Part shown: piece by piece, positions 32,325 through 40,182 of the stretch | How positions within the stretch are numbered: the first letter of the stretch is position 1 | Layout: every line of letters begins with the position of its first letter | Assembly: GCF_001905465.1 (NCBI RefSeq) | Contig: NZ_LISX01000004.1 | Location: 369,667 to 433,666, forward strand | DNA from: Kitasatospora sp. CB01950 | GTDB lineage: Bacteria > Actinomycetota > Actinomycetes > Streptomycetales > Streptomycetaceae | DNA length: 64,000 nucleotides | Direction of reading: 5' to 3' | The notes under the pieces: model-generated | Database searches by the model: none | What the model was told of the DNA's origin: nothing | The model's input: only the letters and a program-made list of their open reading frames with translations | Position numbers and translations under genes: made by a program

Positions 32325-32642
32325 GTGGAGATCGTCTACACCAGCCTGCGCCGCAGAAGCACCGCCGACCCGGCACCGCCGGGTGAGACCAGCGAGGTGG
32401 TCGGCATCCTGTGGGCGCACGCCCGCCCCGAGGAGCGCCTCCAGCACCTGACCGCCCGCAGCGAGGCGGACCGCGTCGACCTGCTGGTCTACCTGCTCGG
32501 CCCCCGGCCCGACGCCGACACCGCCGACCAGCCGCCCCTCGCGGTCGCCCACGACCTGCTCGCCCGCAGCCACCGCGCCTCCCCCGTGCTGCACCGGCGC
32601 TACCTGCCGCCGACCCCGGCCCCCGGCCCGTCGGGCTGCTGA
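32325..32642 (+). CDS. Small hypothetical protein downstream of the SLGWGG peptide
   Basis: 105 aa from a GTG six bases after the peptide stop; probably co-transcribed. No signal peptide or membrane helix. Residues about 20-75 look helical (SEVVGILWAHARPEERLQHL, EADRVDLLVYLLGP, LAVAHDLLARSH), followed by a Pro-rich tail ending SGC. The family is not recognised. It might be a cytosolic partner of the peptide system, but that rests only on adjacency. Confidence 0.55.
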   Translation: MEIVYTSLRRRSTADPAPPGETSEVVGILWAHARPEERLQHLTARSEADRVDLLVYLLGPRPDADTADQPPLAVAHDLLARSHRASPVLHRRYLPPTPAPGPSGC

Positions 32643-32754
32643 ACCCCCGCACCCGACAAGCACGTCCGCCTCTCCGCGCCACCGACCGCCGGCCCTGCAG
32701 GACAGCCGTCCGCCCTCGCACGTCGGCCCGGAAAGGGTGCGGGCCGCTGCGCGG

Positions 32755-33315
32755 TCAGAACTCGGAGGTGTCCAAGCTCAAGCCGAACGGTTCCGGCAGG
32801 TCGATCGGCTGCCCGAACGGAAGCGGCCCCACCGCCCGGGTGTACCCGAGCCGGCCCGGCTCCGAGAACAGCGTGCAGGCGCAGTCCCGGCGGTCGATCA
32901 GCAGGTAGAGCGGAGCCCCGTACTCGGCGTAGCGTCGCGGCTTCACCACACGGTCGGTGTCGCCGCTGTCCTCGGACGTCACTTCGACCACCAGCAGCGT
33001 CTGGCCGGGGAGCAGCGCGCCGCCGCCCTTGGCCAGTGCGCACGGGACCACTGCCACGTCCGGGACGAACCAGTTGCTGGACCCCGGAAGATCGAGGTCG
33101 CCCGAGCCCATCACACAGCCGAGCGCGCGGACCTTGTCGTTCAGCCGGCACCGCAGGTGACTGGCGGTGGCCTCGTGGTCCCACCCCAGCGTCATCGGCT
33201 CGATGACCCCTTCGATGATCTGGACGCGCTCACGGGCGTGGTGCTGGATCGCGTACTTCAGCGCCTCTTCCGGATCGACGGAGCTGTACGGCAGTTCGCC
33301 GGGCAGAGCACTCAT
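32755..33315 (-). CDS. Uma2-family (DUF820) endonuclease-like protein
   Basis: 186 aa, ATG at 33315 with GAAGGAGGG 8 bases upstream. PD-(D/E)XK-fold family abundant in streptomycetes and cyanobacteria. The expected order is present: ERVQIIEGVIEPM (N-terminal Glu), FVPDVAVVPCAL (Asp of the active site), LLVVEVTSED (the ExE/V-E-V strand) and PRRYAEYGAPLYLLIDRRD (K/R-x-x-x-Y-x-x-x-G-x-x-x-Y-x-x-x-D). Its biological substrate is unknown. It stands alone with convergent or opposite neighbours. Confidence 0.88.
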   Translation of the reverse strand: MSALPGELPYSSVDPEEALKYAIQHHARERVQIIEGVIEPMTLGWDHEATASHLRCRLNDKVRALGCVMGSGDLDLPGSSNWFVPDVAVVPCALAKGGGALLPGQTLLVVEVTSEDSGDTDRVVKPRRYAEYGAPLYLLIDRRDCACTLFSEPGRLGYTRAVGPLPFGQPIDLPEPFGLSLDTSEF

Positions 33316-33385
33316 CGAGCCCTCCTTCGTCGGCCCCACGCTATCCATCGACCCCCTCGCGCCATAGGTCTCTCACTCCAACGAG

Positions 33386-33422
33386 CGACGGCCCGCACCC
33401 CGGGAAGGGGTGCGGGCCGTCG
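33386..33422. terminator. Strong hairpin terminator after dctA
   Basis: ACGGCCCGCACCCC (33388-33401) pairs perfectly with GGGGTGCGGGCCGT (33407-33420), extendable by two more base pairs, 5-base loop. It sits 15 bases beyond the stop of the leftward dicarboxylate carrier gene; symmetrical and without T-run. Confidence 0.8.
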
Positions 33423-33437
33423 GGTGGAGCGGGAGCG

Positions 33438-34748
33438 TCAGGCGGCAGCCGGGACGGCGGCCGGACGGTCCTCGGCGAGGAGGTCGCCGGTGGGGCGGTT
33501 GTACGCGGCGAGGTCGAGGGTCTTCTCGCGGGCCGAGACCAGGATCGGGACGACGACCTGACCGGCCACGTTGGTGGCGGTGCGCATCATGTCGAGGATC
33601 GGGTCGATGGCCAGCAGCAGGCCGACGCCCTCAAGCGGGAGGCCCAGGGTGGAGAGGGTCAGGGTGAGCATCACGATCGCGCCGGTGAGGCCGGCGGTGG
33701 CCGCGGAGCCGATCACCGAGACGAAGGCGATCAGCAGGTAGTCCTTGATGCCGAGGTCGATGCCGTACACCTGGGCCACGAAGATCGCGGCGAGCGACGG
33801 GTAGATCGCGGCGCAGCCGTCCATCTTGGTGGTGGCGCCGAACGGGGCCGCAAAGCTCGCATATTCGGACGGAACGCCCAGGCGCTCGGTGACCCGGCGG
33901 GTGACCGGCAGGGTGCCGACCGAGGAGCGGGAGACGAAGGCCAGCTGGATCGCGGGCCAGGCGCCCTTGAAGAAGTTCAGCGGGTTGAGGCCGGCGACGA
34001 AGCGCAGCAGCAGCGAGTAGACGCCGAACATGACGATCGCGCAGCCGACGTAGACGTCGATGGTCAGGGTGGTGAAGGGCTTGAGCAGGTCCCAGCCGTA
34101 GAGCGCGACGGCCTTGCCGATCAGGCCGATGGTGCCGAGCGGGGCGAGCCGGATGACCCACCACAGGGCGGTCTGGACGAGTTCGAGCACGCTCTCGGAG
34201 AGCCGGCGGACCGGGGCGGCCTTGTCGCCGAGCTTGAGGATGGCCGCGCCGACGACCACGCCGAGGAAGACGATCTGAAGGACGTTCACCTTCAGGAAGG
34301 CGTCGGCGATGTTGGTCGGGATGATGCCGGTCAGGAAGTCGATCCAGCTGCCGCCCTTCTCCACGCCCTTGACGCCGGCGGTGGAGATATTGGCGCCCTT
34401 GCCGGGGTCGGTGAGCAGGCCGAGGCCGAGGCCGACGGCGACCGCGATCAGCGAGGTGGCGAGGAACCAGAACAGCGTGCGGGCGGCCAGCCGGGCGGCG
34501 TTGGTGACGTTCCGCAGGTTGGCGACCGAGACGATGATCGCGGTGAAGACCAGCGGCGGGACGGCCAGCTTGAGCAGCTGGACGAAGGTCTTGCCGACAG
34601 TGTCGAGGGTGGTCTTCAGCCAGGACACGTCGCCGGACCGGGCGATCCAGCCGAGCAGCAGGCCGAGGACCAGGCCGCCGACGATCTGGACCCAGAACGG
34701 GGTGCGTCGGATACGTCCCAGCAGGGTGGGCGCGGGCGCGGTGGACAT
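33438..34748 (-). CDS. Dicarboxylate/amino acid:cation symporter
   Basis: 436 aa, DAACS/SLC1-like carrier (DctA/GltP family) for C4-dicarboxylates or glutamate/aspartate with Na+ or H+. Eight helices and two hairpins: GGLVLGLLLGWIARSGD and LKLAVPPLVFTAIIVSVANL at the N-terminal side, the first hairpin tip SRSSVGTLPVTRR, GATTKMDGCAAIYPS on TM7 (in place of the usual NMDG), and IVMLTLTLSTLGLPLEGVGL followed by AIDPILDMMRTATNVAGQ in hairpin 2/TM8, containing the substrate-binding Asp and Asn. The start at 34748 is preceded by CCGGAG. A long leader with a possible leaderless small reading frame precedes it. Confidence 0.93.
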   Translation of the reverse strand: MSTAPAPTLLGRIRRTPFWVQIVGGLVLGLLLGWIARSGDVSWLKTTLDTVGKTFVQLLKLAVPPLVFTAIIVSVANLRNVTNAARLAARTLFWFLATSLIAVAVGLGLGLLTDPGKGANISTAGVKGVEKGGSWIDFLTGIIPTNIADAFLKVNVLQIVFLGVVVGAAILKLGDKAAPVRRLSESVLELVQTALWWVIRLAPLGTIGLIGKAVALYGWDLLKPFTTLTIDVYVGCAIVMFGVYSLLLRFVAGLNPLNFFKGAWPAIQLAFVSRSSVGTLPVTRRVTERLGVPSEYASFAAPFGATTKMDGCAAIYPSLAAIFVAQVYGIDLGIKDYLLIAFVSVIGSAATAGLTGAIVMLTLTLSTLGLPLEGVGLLLAIDPILDMMRTATNVAGQVVVPILVSAREKTLDLAAYNRPTGDLLAEDRPAAVPAAA

Positions 34749-34868
34749 GGGTGTGCGACTCCGGTGAGTGCGGGGGGTGGTGGGGAGGGGGAGGAGGCGG
34801 CGACACGCCGGACGCGGGGCCGGGTGGTGAGACCCGGCGACTGCCGGACAGCGGAGCTGCCGGGCGCG

Positions 34869-35006
34869 TCAGGAGCGGCGTGCCGCCCGCATACAGCCGC
34901 CGGAGCGACAGCGACACGGGCCGTCCACAGCACCGGGCAGACGCGGGCAGCGGGACATGAGCGGGGTGCTCGTCCCGGTACGGCGCGCGGCGTCTGCGGT
35001 GGTCAT
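34869..35006 (-). CDS. Possible leaderless 45-codon upstream reading frame
   Basis: An ATG at 35006 begins at or next to the predicted transcription start (about 35007) and reads MTTADAARRTGTSTPLMSRC, then ends RSGGCMRAARRS with a TGA at 34869. Four Cys (20, 31, 33, 38), including CRCR, and a basic tail recall the cysteine-bearing leaderless leader peptides found before some actinobacterial transport and sulfur genes, but the usual RHVDL motif is absent. It lies in the 5' leader of the dicarboxylate carrier. Translation is not demonstrated. Confidence 0.3.
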   Translation of the reverse strand: MTTADAARRTGTSTPLMSRCPRLPGAVDGPCRCRSGGCMRAARRS

Positions 35007-35013
35007 GGTCGGT

Positions 35014-35045
35014 AGATTAGCAATAAACCTTTGAGATGTTCAAAG
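35014..35045 (-). promoter_or_regulatory. Predicted promoter of the dicarboxylate carrier with an overlapping inverted repeat
   Basis: Leftward TTGAAC (35043-35038), 18-base spacer, TAATCT (35019-35014). The inverted repeat CTTTGA-N5-TCAAAG (35029-35045) covers the -35 element and could be an operator. The start site would be near 35007, leaving a leader of about 260 nt. Confidence 0.45.
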
Positions 35046-35119
35046 TACTTGTTTGAGGTCGTCCCCGAACGACCCGCTACTGACGGATCATCAGCTCGAA
35101 CGGCCTACATCCAGCAGCT

Positions 35120-35147
35120 TTGACGCCCATCCGGTTATACGTATAAC
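35120..35147 (+). promoter_or_regulatory. Promoter of the MFS gene with embedded palindromic operator
   Basis: TTGACG (35120-35125), 16-base spacer, TATAAC (35142-35147): a good housekeeping-sigma promoter. The perfect 14-bp palindrome GTTATACGTATAAC occupies 35134-35147, covering the -10 and half of the spacer, which is a classic repressor position (GntR or TetR type). Confidence 0.6.
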
Positions 35148-35183
35148 TTGAGGCTCGACAGAGGCCTCGCCGGAAGGACGCCC

Positions 35184-36374
35184 ATGGGCTACGCCGCACT
35201 GCTCCGCGCCCCGCACGTCACCCGGCTGCTGGTCGGCACCCTGGTCGGGCGCCTGCCCGCCGGCATGACCGCGCTGGTCATCGCTCTCGCCCTGCGCGAG
35301 GCCGGCACCCCCTACAGCCGGATCGGCCTGGCCACCGCCGCGTACGCGATCGCCGCCGCGGTCGGCGGCCCCGTCCTCGGCCGGATCGTCGACCTCACCG
35401 GCCAGCCCCGCGTCCTGCTCGCCTCCGCCACCCTGGCCGGCGGCGGCTACGCACTGCTCGCGCTCGCCCCCGGCTCCCCCGTCGCCGCCCCGCTCGGCGC
35501 GGCGATCGCCGGCCTGTGCATGCCGCCGCTGGAACCCTGCCTGCGCTCGCTCTGGCCCGACGTCGTCGAGGAGGAGCAGCTCGACACCGCGTACGCCTTC
35601 GACTCCGCCTCCCAGCAGGTGCTGTACGTCGCCGGGCCGCTCGCCGTCGCCGGGATCGCCGCCGCGTTCTCGCCGTCCACAGCCCTGTGGACAGCCGCCG
35701 TGCTCGGCCTGATCGGCTCGCTGGTGGTCGCCACCGCCGCCCCGGCCCGCCGGTGGCAGGCCCCGCCGCGCGCGGAGTCCGCCGGGCCGCTCGGCCCGCT
35801 GCGCTCCCCCGGGCTGGTCGTGCTGCTGGTCGGCCTGAGCGGCGCGGGCTGGTCGGTCGGCGCGCAGGCCGTGCTGTTCATCGCGTACGCCGAGCGGCAC
35901 CCGGGCGGCCTGCCCGGCGGCGGCGGTCTGCTGCTGGCGCTGGCCGCGCTGGCCGGCCTGCTGGGCGCGCTCGCCTACGGCGCGGCGCCCTGGAAGGCCG
36001 ACACCGCCACCCGCACCTGGGTGCTGGCCCTCGTCATGGCGGCCGGCACCCTGCCGCTCCTGCTGCTGCCCGGCCCGCCGGCGATGGCCGTGCTGGCGTT
36101 CGTCTCCGGCCTGGGTCTGGCCCCGCTGCTGGCCGCCGCGTTCGTGCTGGTCGCCGAGCTCGCCCCCGTCGGCACCGTCACCGAGGCCTTCGCCTGGCTG
36201 GTCACGCTGTTCGCCACCGGCAACGCGGCCGGTTCCGCGACCTCCGGCCTGCTGGTCGAGACCTCGCTGCCGGCGGTCGCGCTCTGCTCGGTCGCCGGCA
36301 TCGCCGTCGGCGCCCTGCTGCTGTTCGCCACCCGCGCCCGGCTCCGCCCGGTCCCGGTCGCCCTGGCGGCCTGA
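35184..36374 (+). CDS. MFS transporter
   Basis: 396 aa, 12 predicted helices, ATG at 35184 with CGGAAGGA 8 bases upstream. Family features: LLVGTLVGRLPAGMTALVIA, the loop 2-3 region GPVLGRIVDLTGQPRVLLAS, CMPPLEPCLRSLWPDVVEEE, and a C-terminal half beginning about residue 210 (SPGLVVLLVGLSGAGWSVGA). It resembles exporters annotated as sugar or drug efflux carriers. Substrate unknown. The operator-like palindrome over its promoter suggests inducible expression; the repressor is not adjacent (the nearest regulator is the LacI-type gene 1.5 kb away, which has its own context). Confidence 0.88.
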   Translation: MGYAALLRAPHVTRLLVGTLVGRLPAGMTALVIALALREAGTPYSRIGLATAAYAIAAAVGGPVLGRIVDLTGQPRVLLASATLAGGGYALLALAPGSPVAAPLGAAIAGLCMPPLEPCLRSLWPDVVEEEQLDTAYAFDSASQQVLYVAGPLAVAGIAAAFSPSTALWTAAVLGLIGSLVVATAAPARRWQAPPRAESAGPLGPLRSPGLVVLLVGLSGAGWSVGAQAVLFIAYAERHPGGLPGGGGLLLALAALAGLLGALAYGAAPWKADTATRTWVLALVMAAGTLPLLLLPGPPAMAVLAFVSGLGLAPLLAAAFVLVAELAPVGTVTEAFAWLVTLFATGNAAGSATSGLLVETSLPAVALCSVAGIAVGALLLFATRARLRPVPVALAA

Positions 36375-36420
36375 GCAAACCGCTCGCCCGCACCGCCCGC
36401 GGCCTGCTTGGATGCGCCGC

Positions 36421-36855
36421 ATGACGAGCATCCACCTGCCCACGGGCTACACGGTCTCCACCGATCCGACCCTGCTCGACCGCGAGTCGGTGCACCGCTG
36501 GCTCTCCGAGGACGCCTACTGGGCCCTCGGCCGGGCCCGCGAGAAGCAGGACCTGGCGATCGACCACTCCCTCAACTTCGGCCTGTACGAGGAGACTTCC
36601 GGCACCCAGGTGGGCTACGCCCGGGTGGTCACCGACCGTGCCACCTTCGCCTGGCTGTGCGACGTGTACATCGCCCCGGCGGCCCGCGGCCGCGGCCTGG
36701 GCACCGCGCTGACCGCCGCCGTCCGCGACGGGCTCGCCGCGCTCGGCCTGCGCCGCCTGATGCTGGCCACCCGGGACGCCCACGAGGTGTACGCCAAGGT
36801 CGGGTTCAACCCGCTCGCGCTGCCGGAGAAGTGGATGATCCTCGGCGAGCAGTAG
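36421..36855 (+). CDS. GNAT N-acetyltransferase
   Basis: 144 aa from the ATG at 36421; an ATG three codons earlier is possible and neither has a strong ribosome binding site. Acetyl-CoA-dependent acyltransferase: central strands TQVGYARVVTDRATFAWLCD, then VYIAPAARGRGLGTALTAAV, the motif A pyrophosphate loop (R-G-R-G-L-G), and LRRLMLATRDAHEVYAKVGF, the C-terminal motif B. Short, single domain. Substrate not predictable. Confidence 0.9.
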   Translation: MTSIHLPTGYTVSTDPTLLDRESVHRWLSEDAYWALGRAREKQDLAIDHSLNFGLYEETSGTQVGYARVVTDRATFAWLCDVYIAPAARGRGLGTALTAAVRDGLAALGLRRLMLATRDAHEVYAKVGFNPLALPEKWMILGEQ

Positions 36856-36862
36856 CGCCCGT

Positions 36863-37873
36863 TCAGGCCGGCGCGGTGGACCGCCGCACCACCAGCGTGG
36901 TCGCCAACGGCTCGGCGGGCGGCGGCAGTTCACCGGCCAGCAGGGCCGCCAGGGTGGCCAGTCCGGCGCGGCCGAGCTGCTCTCCGGGCAGGTTGACGGT
37001 GGTCAGCGGCGGGCTGAGCAGCTCCGCGACCGGGATGTTGTCCATGCCGACCACCGACAGGTCGCCGGGGATCCGCAGCCCCAGCTCGTCGGCCGCCTGG
37101 TACAGCCCGGACGCCACTACGTCGTCGTCGCAGACCACGGCGCGCGGCCGGTCCGGTCCGGCCAGCATCTCCCGGGCCGCCCGCGCCGCCTCCCGGCTGC
37201 CCTCGTTCAGGCTCACCGCCCGCTCCTGCACGGCCAACTCGGCCGCCGCCGCCGCGAACGCCGCCTGCCGGACCCGGAAGGTGTACGCCGAGTGCACCGA
37301 CCGCAGGTAGCCGATCCGCCGGTGCCCGAGCGCCGCCAGGTGGTCGACGGCGGCCTTCATGCCCGCCGCCAGGTCCAGTTCGACGGTGGGACGGCCGGGG
37401 TTGGCCGCCGGGTCGGCGTCCAGGAACACCGCCGGGGTGTCGGCGGGCAGCCCGCCGAGCTGCTTGTCGTCCGGGGAGCAGATCAGCAGCCCGTCGAAAC
37501 GGCCTGCGGCGGCCGCCTCGGCGAGCGTCGCCGCGTCCCAGCCGCTGGAGACCACCACCGACAGGCCGTGCCGGGCCGCCTCCTCGTGCACGCCGGTCAG
37601 CAGCCGGCCGAAGAACGGGCTGAGCAGGTTCGGCACCGCCAGCAGCACCATGCCGCTCCGGCCCAGCCGCAGCTGCCGGCCGGCCGCCTGCGGGCGGTAG
37701 CCCAACTCCCGTGCCGCGTCGTGGATCCGCTGCCGGGTCGCGTCCGAGACCCGGTGCCCGGCGCTGCCGGAGAACACCAGCGAGACCGTCGCCTGCGACA
37801 CTCCCGCCAGCCGGGCCACGTCCCGGCCGGTCGGCCGCCGCCGCGCCCCCTCGCCGGACGAGCCGTCCGACAT
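36863..37873 (-). CDS. LacI-family transcriptional regulator
   Basis: 336 aa. N-terminal helix-turn-helix (TGRDVARLAGVSQATVSLVF, about 13-35) and hinge (RIHDAARELGYRPQAAGRQL), then a periplasmic-binding-like sensor domain (VLLAVPNLLSPFFGRLLTGV; FDGLLICSPD; RPRAVVCDDDVVASGLYQAA; GDLSVVGMDN). Such proteins repress sugar or nucleoside genes, with the sugar as inducer. It starts four bases after the stop of the small DUF4229 gene and so is probably translated from the same message. Its targets are not obvious from the neighbours. Confidence 0.94.
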   Translation of the reverse strand: MSDGSSGEGARRRPTGRDVARLAGVSQATVSLVFSGSAGHRVSDATRQRIHDAARELGYRPQAAGRQLRLGRSGMVLLAVPNLLSPFFGRLLTGVHEEAARHGLSVVVSSGWDAATLAEAAAAGRFDGLLICSPDDKQLGGLPADTPAVFLDADPAANPGRPTVELDLAAGMKAAVDHLAALGHRRIGYLRSVHSAYTFRVRQAAFAAAAAELAVQERAVSLNEGSREAARAAREMLAGPDRPRAVVCDDDVVASGLYQAADELGLRIPGDLSVVGMDNIPVAELLSPPLTTVNLPGEQLGRAGLATLAALLAGELPPPAEPLATTLVVRRSTAPA

Positions 37874-37877
37874 GCCG

Positions 37878-38204
37878 TCAGCCGGCCTGCGCCTGCCGGG
37901 CAGCGGCCCGGGCCGCGTCGTCCGCCTCGTCCTCGGCGGCGTCCCGAACCGCCGCACGGGCCTTGCGGGACTCCACCTTCTCCACGATCTGCGCCGACAT
38001 CTCGTCGCGCTGCTTGTTCAGCACCACGTAGCTGATCGCCGAGGACGCCACCATGGCCAGCACGAACACCAGGATCAGGCCCAGGTCGCCCACCACCGGG
38101 ATCACCCCGAAGTGCGCCAGCAGCAGGGCGACGAGCAGGCAGGCCAGAAAGATGCTCGCCCGCAGCGAGGTGTAGCGGAGCGTGGCGCTGATCTTGCTGC
38201 TCAC
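37878..38204 (-). CDS. DUF4229 membrane protein
   Basis: 108 aa from a GTG at 38204 (GAAGGACG upstream). Two membrane helices (SIFLACLLVALLLAHFGVIP, LILVFVLAMVASSAISYVVL) followed by a charged helical tail (LNKQRDEMSAQIVEKVESRK) rich in Ala, Glu and Arg. The pattern is that of the small actinobacterial DUF4229 family, function unknown. It ends four bases before the LacI-type gene. Confidence 0.8.
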   Translation of the reverse strand: MSSKISATLRYTSLRASIFLACLLVALLLAHFGVIPVVGDLGLILVFVLAMVASSAISYVVLNKQRDEMSAQIVEKVESRKARAAVRDAAEDEADDAARAAARQAQAG

Positions 38205-38287
38205 CGGGGAACGTCCTTCACTGCCGGGTCGCGCCACAGGACGCGAGGGGGTAATGGCCATCCCAGTGAAGCACGACCTCACATCGT

Positions 38288-38806
38288 TCAGGCGCGCAGG
38301 TCGAGCCACATCGTCACGTCGTCCCGGTCGTCGCCGGGCGCCACCCGGATCGCCCCGGGCACCCGGCCGACCTCGACGTAGCCGCTGCGGCCGTAGAACG
38401 TCTCCAGCCCGTGCCCGCCGCGCAGCGTCAGCCGCAGACCGTCCAGCCCCCAGCCGCGGGCGACCCGCTCGGCCTCGGCGAGCAGCTGCGCGCCGTAGCC
38501 GCGGCCCTGGAAGTCGGGGTGCACCATGACGCGCTTCAGCATCCGCCAGTGGTCCATCAGCCCGAACCGCATGTCCTCGACGAACAGCACCGCCGCGAGC
38601 CGCCCGTCGGGCTGGTAGCCCGCCAGCAGCCGGTCCGTCCCCAGGTCGGCGAAGTGCCGCTCCGCGACCGCCCGCACCTCGGCCACCTGCACCGGCGGCA
38701 CGAACCCGACCGCACCCCCGGCGTTCGAGACGGCCGTCCACAGCACGACGATCTCCTCCCGCAGTTCGGGGGTGAGGTCGGGGTCGAGAACGAAGCGAAG
38801 TGTCAT
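38288..38806 (-). CDS. GNAT N-acetyltransferase
   Basis: 172 aa. VMVHPDFQGRGYGAQLLAEA is motif A with the Q/R-x-x-G-x-G/A acetyl-CoA loop (Q-G-R-G-Y-G); LETFYGRSGYVEVGRVPGAI is the C-terminal motif B. The N-terminal 60 residues (LRFVLDPDLTPELREEIVVL WTAVS region) form the substrate side. Acceptor substrate unknown. It starts ten bases after the end of the following MFS gene and is read in the same direction, so the two are probably co-transcribed. Confidence 0.88.
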   Translation of the reverse strand: MTLRFVLDPDLTPELREEIVVLWTAVSNAGGAVGFVPPVQVAEVRAVAERHFADLGTDRLLAGYQPDGRLAAVLFVEDMRFGLMDHWRMLKRVMVHPDFQGRGYGAQLLAEAERVARGWGLDGLRLTLRGGHGLETFYGRSGYVEVGRVPGAIRVAPGDDRDDVTMWLDLRA

Positions 38807-38816
38807 GATCGCCAGC

Positions 38817-40109
38817 CTAGCCGCGGCCCCGACGACCCCCCTGAAGGAACAGGCAGCACCCCACCGCCACCGCGCACAGCGCCCCCGCCGCGTACCAGGT
38901 CGCGTCGTAGTCGCCGAAGCGGTCCCGGGCCAGGCCTGCCAGCCCGGCGACCACGGCCGCGCCGATCTGGTGCGCGGCCAGCACCCACCCGAAGACGATC
39001 GGCGCGTCCGCCCCGAAGTGCCGTCGGCAGAGCGCCACCGTGGGCGGCACGGTGGCGACCCAGTCCAGCCCGTAGAAGACCACGAAGGCCAGGATCGGCG
39101 GCCGCAGGCTGTGTCCGAACAGCGAGGGCAGCAACAGCAGCGAGACCCCGCGCAGCGCGTAGTAGATGATCAGCAGCCGGGTCGAGTCGAAACGGTCGGT
39201 GAACCAGCCGGAGGCGATCGTGCCGATCACGTCGAAGACGCCGACCAGCGCGAGCAGCGAGGCCGCGGTGGTGACGGGCATGCCGTGGTCGTGGGCGGCC
39301 GGGATGAAGTGGGTGCCGACCAGGCCCGCCGTGGTCGCGCCGCAGATCGCGAAGGACGCGGCGAGCAGCCAGAACACCCGGCTGCGGGCGGCGTCGCGCA
39401 GCACCCGCAGCGAGCGGGCGATCGCCGAGCCCTCCACCACTGGCCGCGCGGGCGCCTCCGTCGCGCCGTAGGGCAGCAGCCCGAGATCGGCGGGCCGCTC
39501 CCGCATCAGCACCAGCACGGGCACGGCGACGGCGGTCGCGGCGAGCGAGACGACCACCACCGCGGTCCGCCAGCCCGCGCCCTCGACCAGCGCGGCCAGC
39601 ACCGGCATGAAGATCAGATTGCCCGCGGCGCCGGCCGCGGTCAGCACGCCGGTCACCAGCCCCTGCCGGGCCTGGAACCACCGTCCGGAGATGGTGGTGG
39701 CGAACGCGCCGGCCATCGAGCCGCTGCCGAGCCCGACCAGCACGCCCCAGCAGAGGATCAGCTGCCAGGCCTCGGTCATCAGGATGGTGAGGCCGGAGCC
39801 GGTGGCGATGGTGAGCAGCGCGCAGACCACCACCAGGCGCACCCCGAACCGGTCCATCAGGGCGGCGGCGAACGGGGCGGTGAGGCCGTACAGCGTGAGG
39901 TTGACGGAGACGGCGCTGGAGATGGTGGCGTACGACCAGCCGAACTCGTTGTGCAGGGCGTCCATCATCAGGCCGGGCGCGGAGCGGAATCCGGCGGAGC
40001 CGACCAGGACGACCAGGGCGACGGCGGCGACGATCCAGGCGTAGTGCAGGCGGGGCGCGGGCCGGGCCGGGGCCGGCTCGGCGACTGACGTTTCGAGGAG
40101 TTCCTTCAC
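38817..40109 (-). CDS. MFS transporter (oxalate/formate antiporter-like)
   Basis: 430 aa from a GTG at 40109 (MKELLETSVAEP); the ribosome binding site is weak, and an in-frame ATG 20 codons upstream is possible. Twelve helices; LHYAWIVAAVALVVLVGSAG with FGWSYATISSAVSVNLTLYG, GVLVGLGSGSMAGAFATTIS, and RWFQARQGLVTGVLTAAGAA are typical of the monocarboxylate/OFA branch. The second half begins near residue 235 (SRVFWLLAASFAICGATTAG) and shows HFIPAAHDHG. Probably exports or imports an organic anion. Confidence 0.88.
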   Translation of the reverse strand: MKELLETSVAEPAPARPAPRLHYAWIVAAVALVVLVGSAGFRSAPGLMMDALHNEFGWSYATISSAVSVNLTLYGLTAPFAAALMDRFGVRLVVVCALLTIATGSGLTILMTEAWQLILCWGVLVGLGSGSMAGAFATTISGRWFQARQGLVTGVLTAAGAAGNLIFMPVLAALVEGAGWRTAVVVVSLAATAVAVPVLVLMRERPADLGLLPYGATEAPARPVVEGSAIARSLRVLRDAARSRVFWLLAASFAICGATTAGLVGTHFIPAAHDHGMPVTTAASLLALVGVFDVIGTIASGWFTDRFDSTRLLIIYYALRGVSLLLLPSLFGHSLRPPILAFVVFYGLDWVATVPPTVALCRRHFGADAPIVFGWVLAAHQIGAAVVAGLAGLARDRFGDYDATWYAAGALCAVAVGCCLFLQGGRRGRG

Positions 40110-40182
40110 CCGCCGAAGTCTGCGGTTCCGCGCCCCGTCCGCACGACGGGTTTTGCTGCCATCTCCCATCGAGATCCGGACG

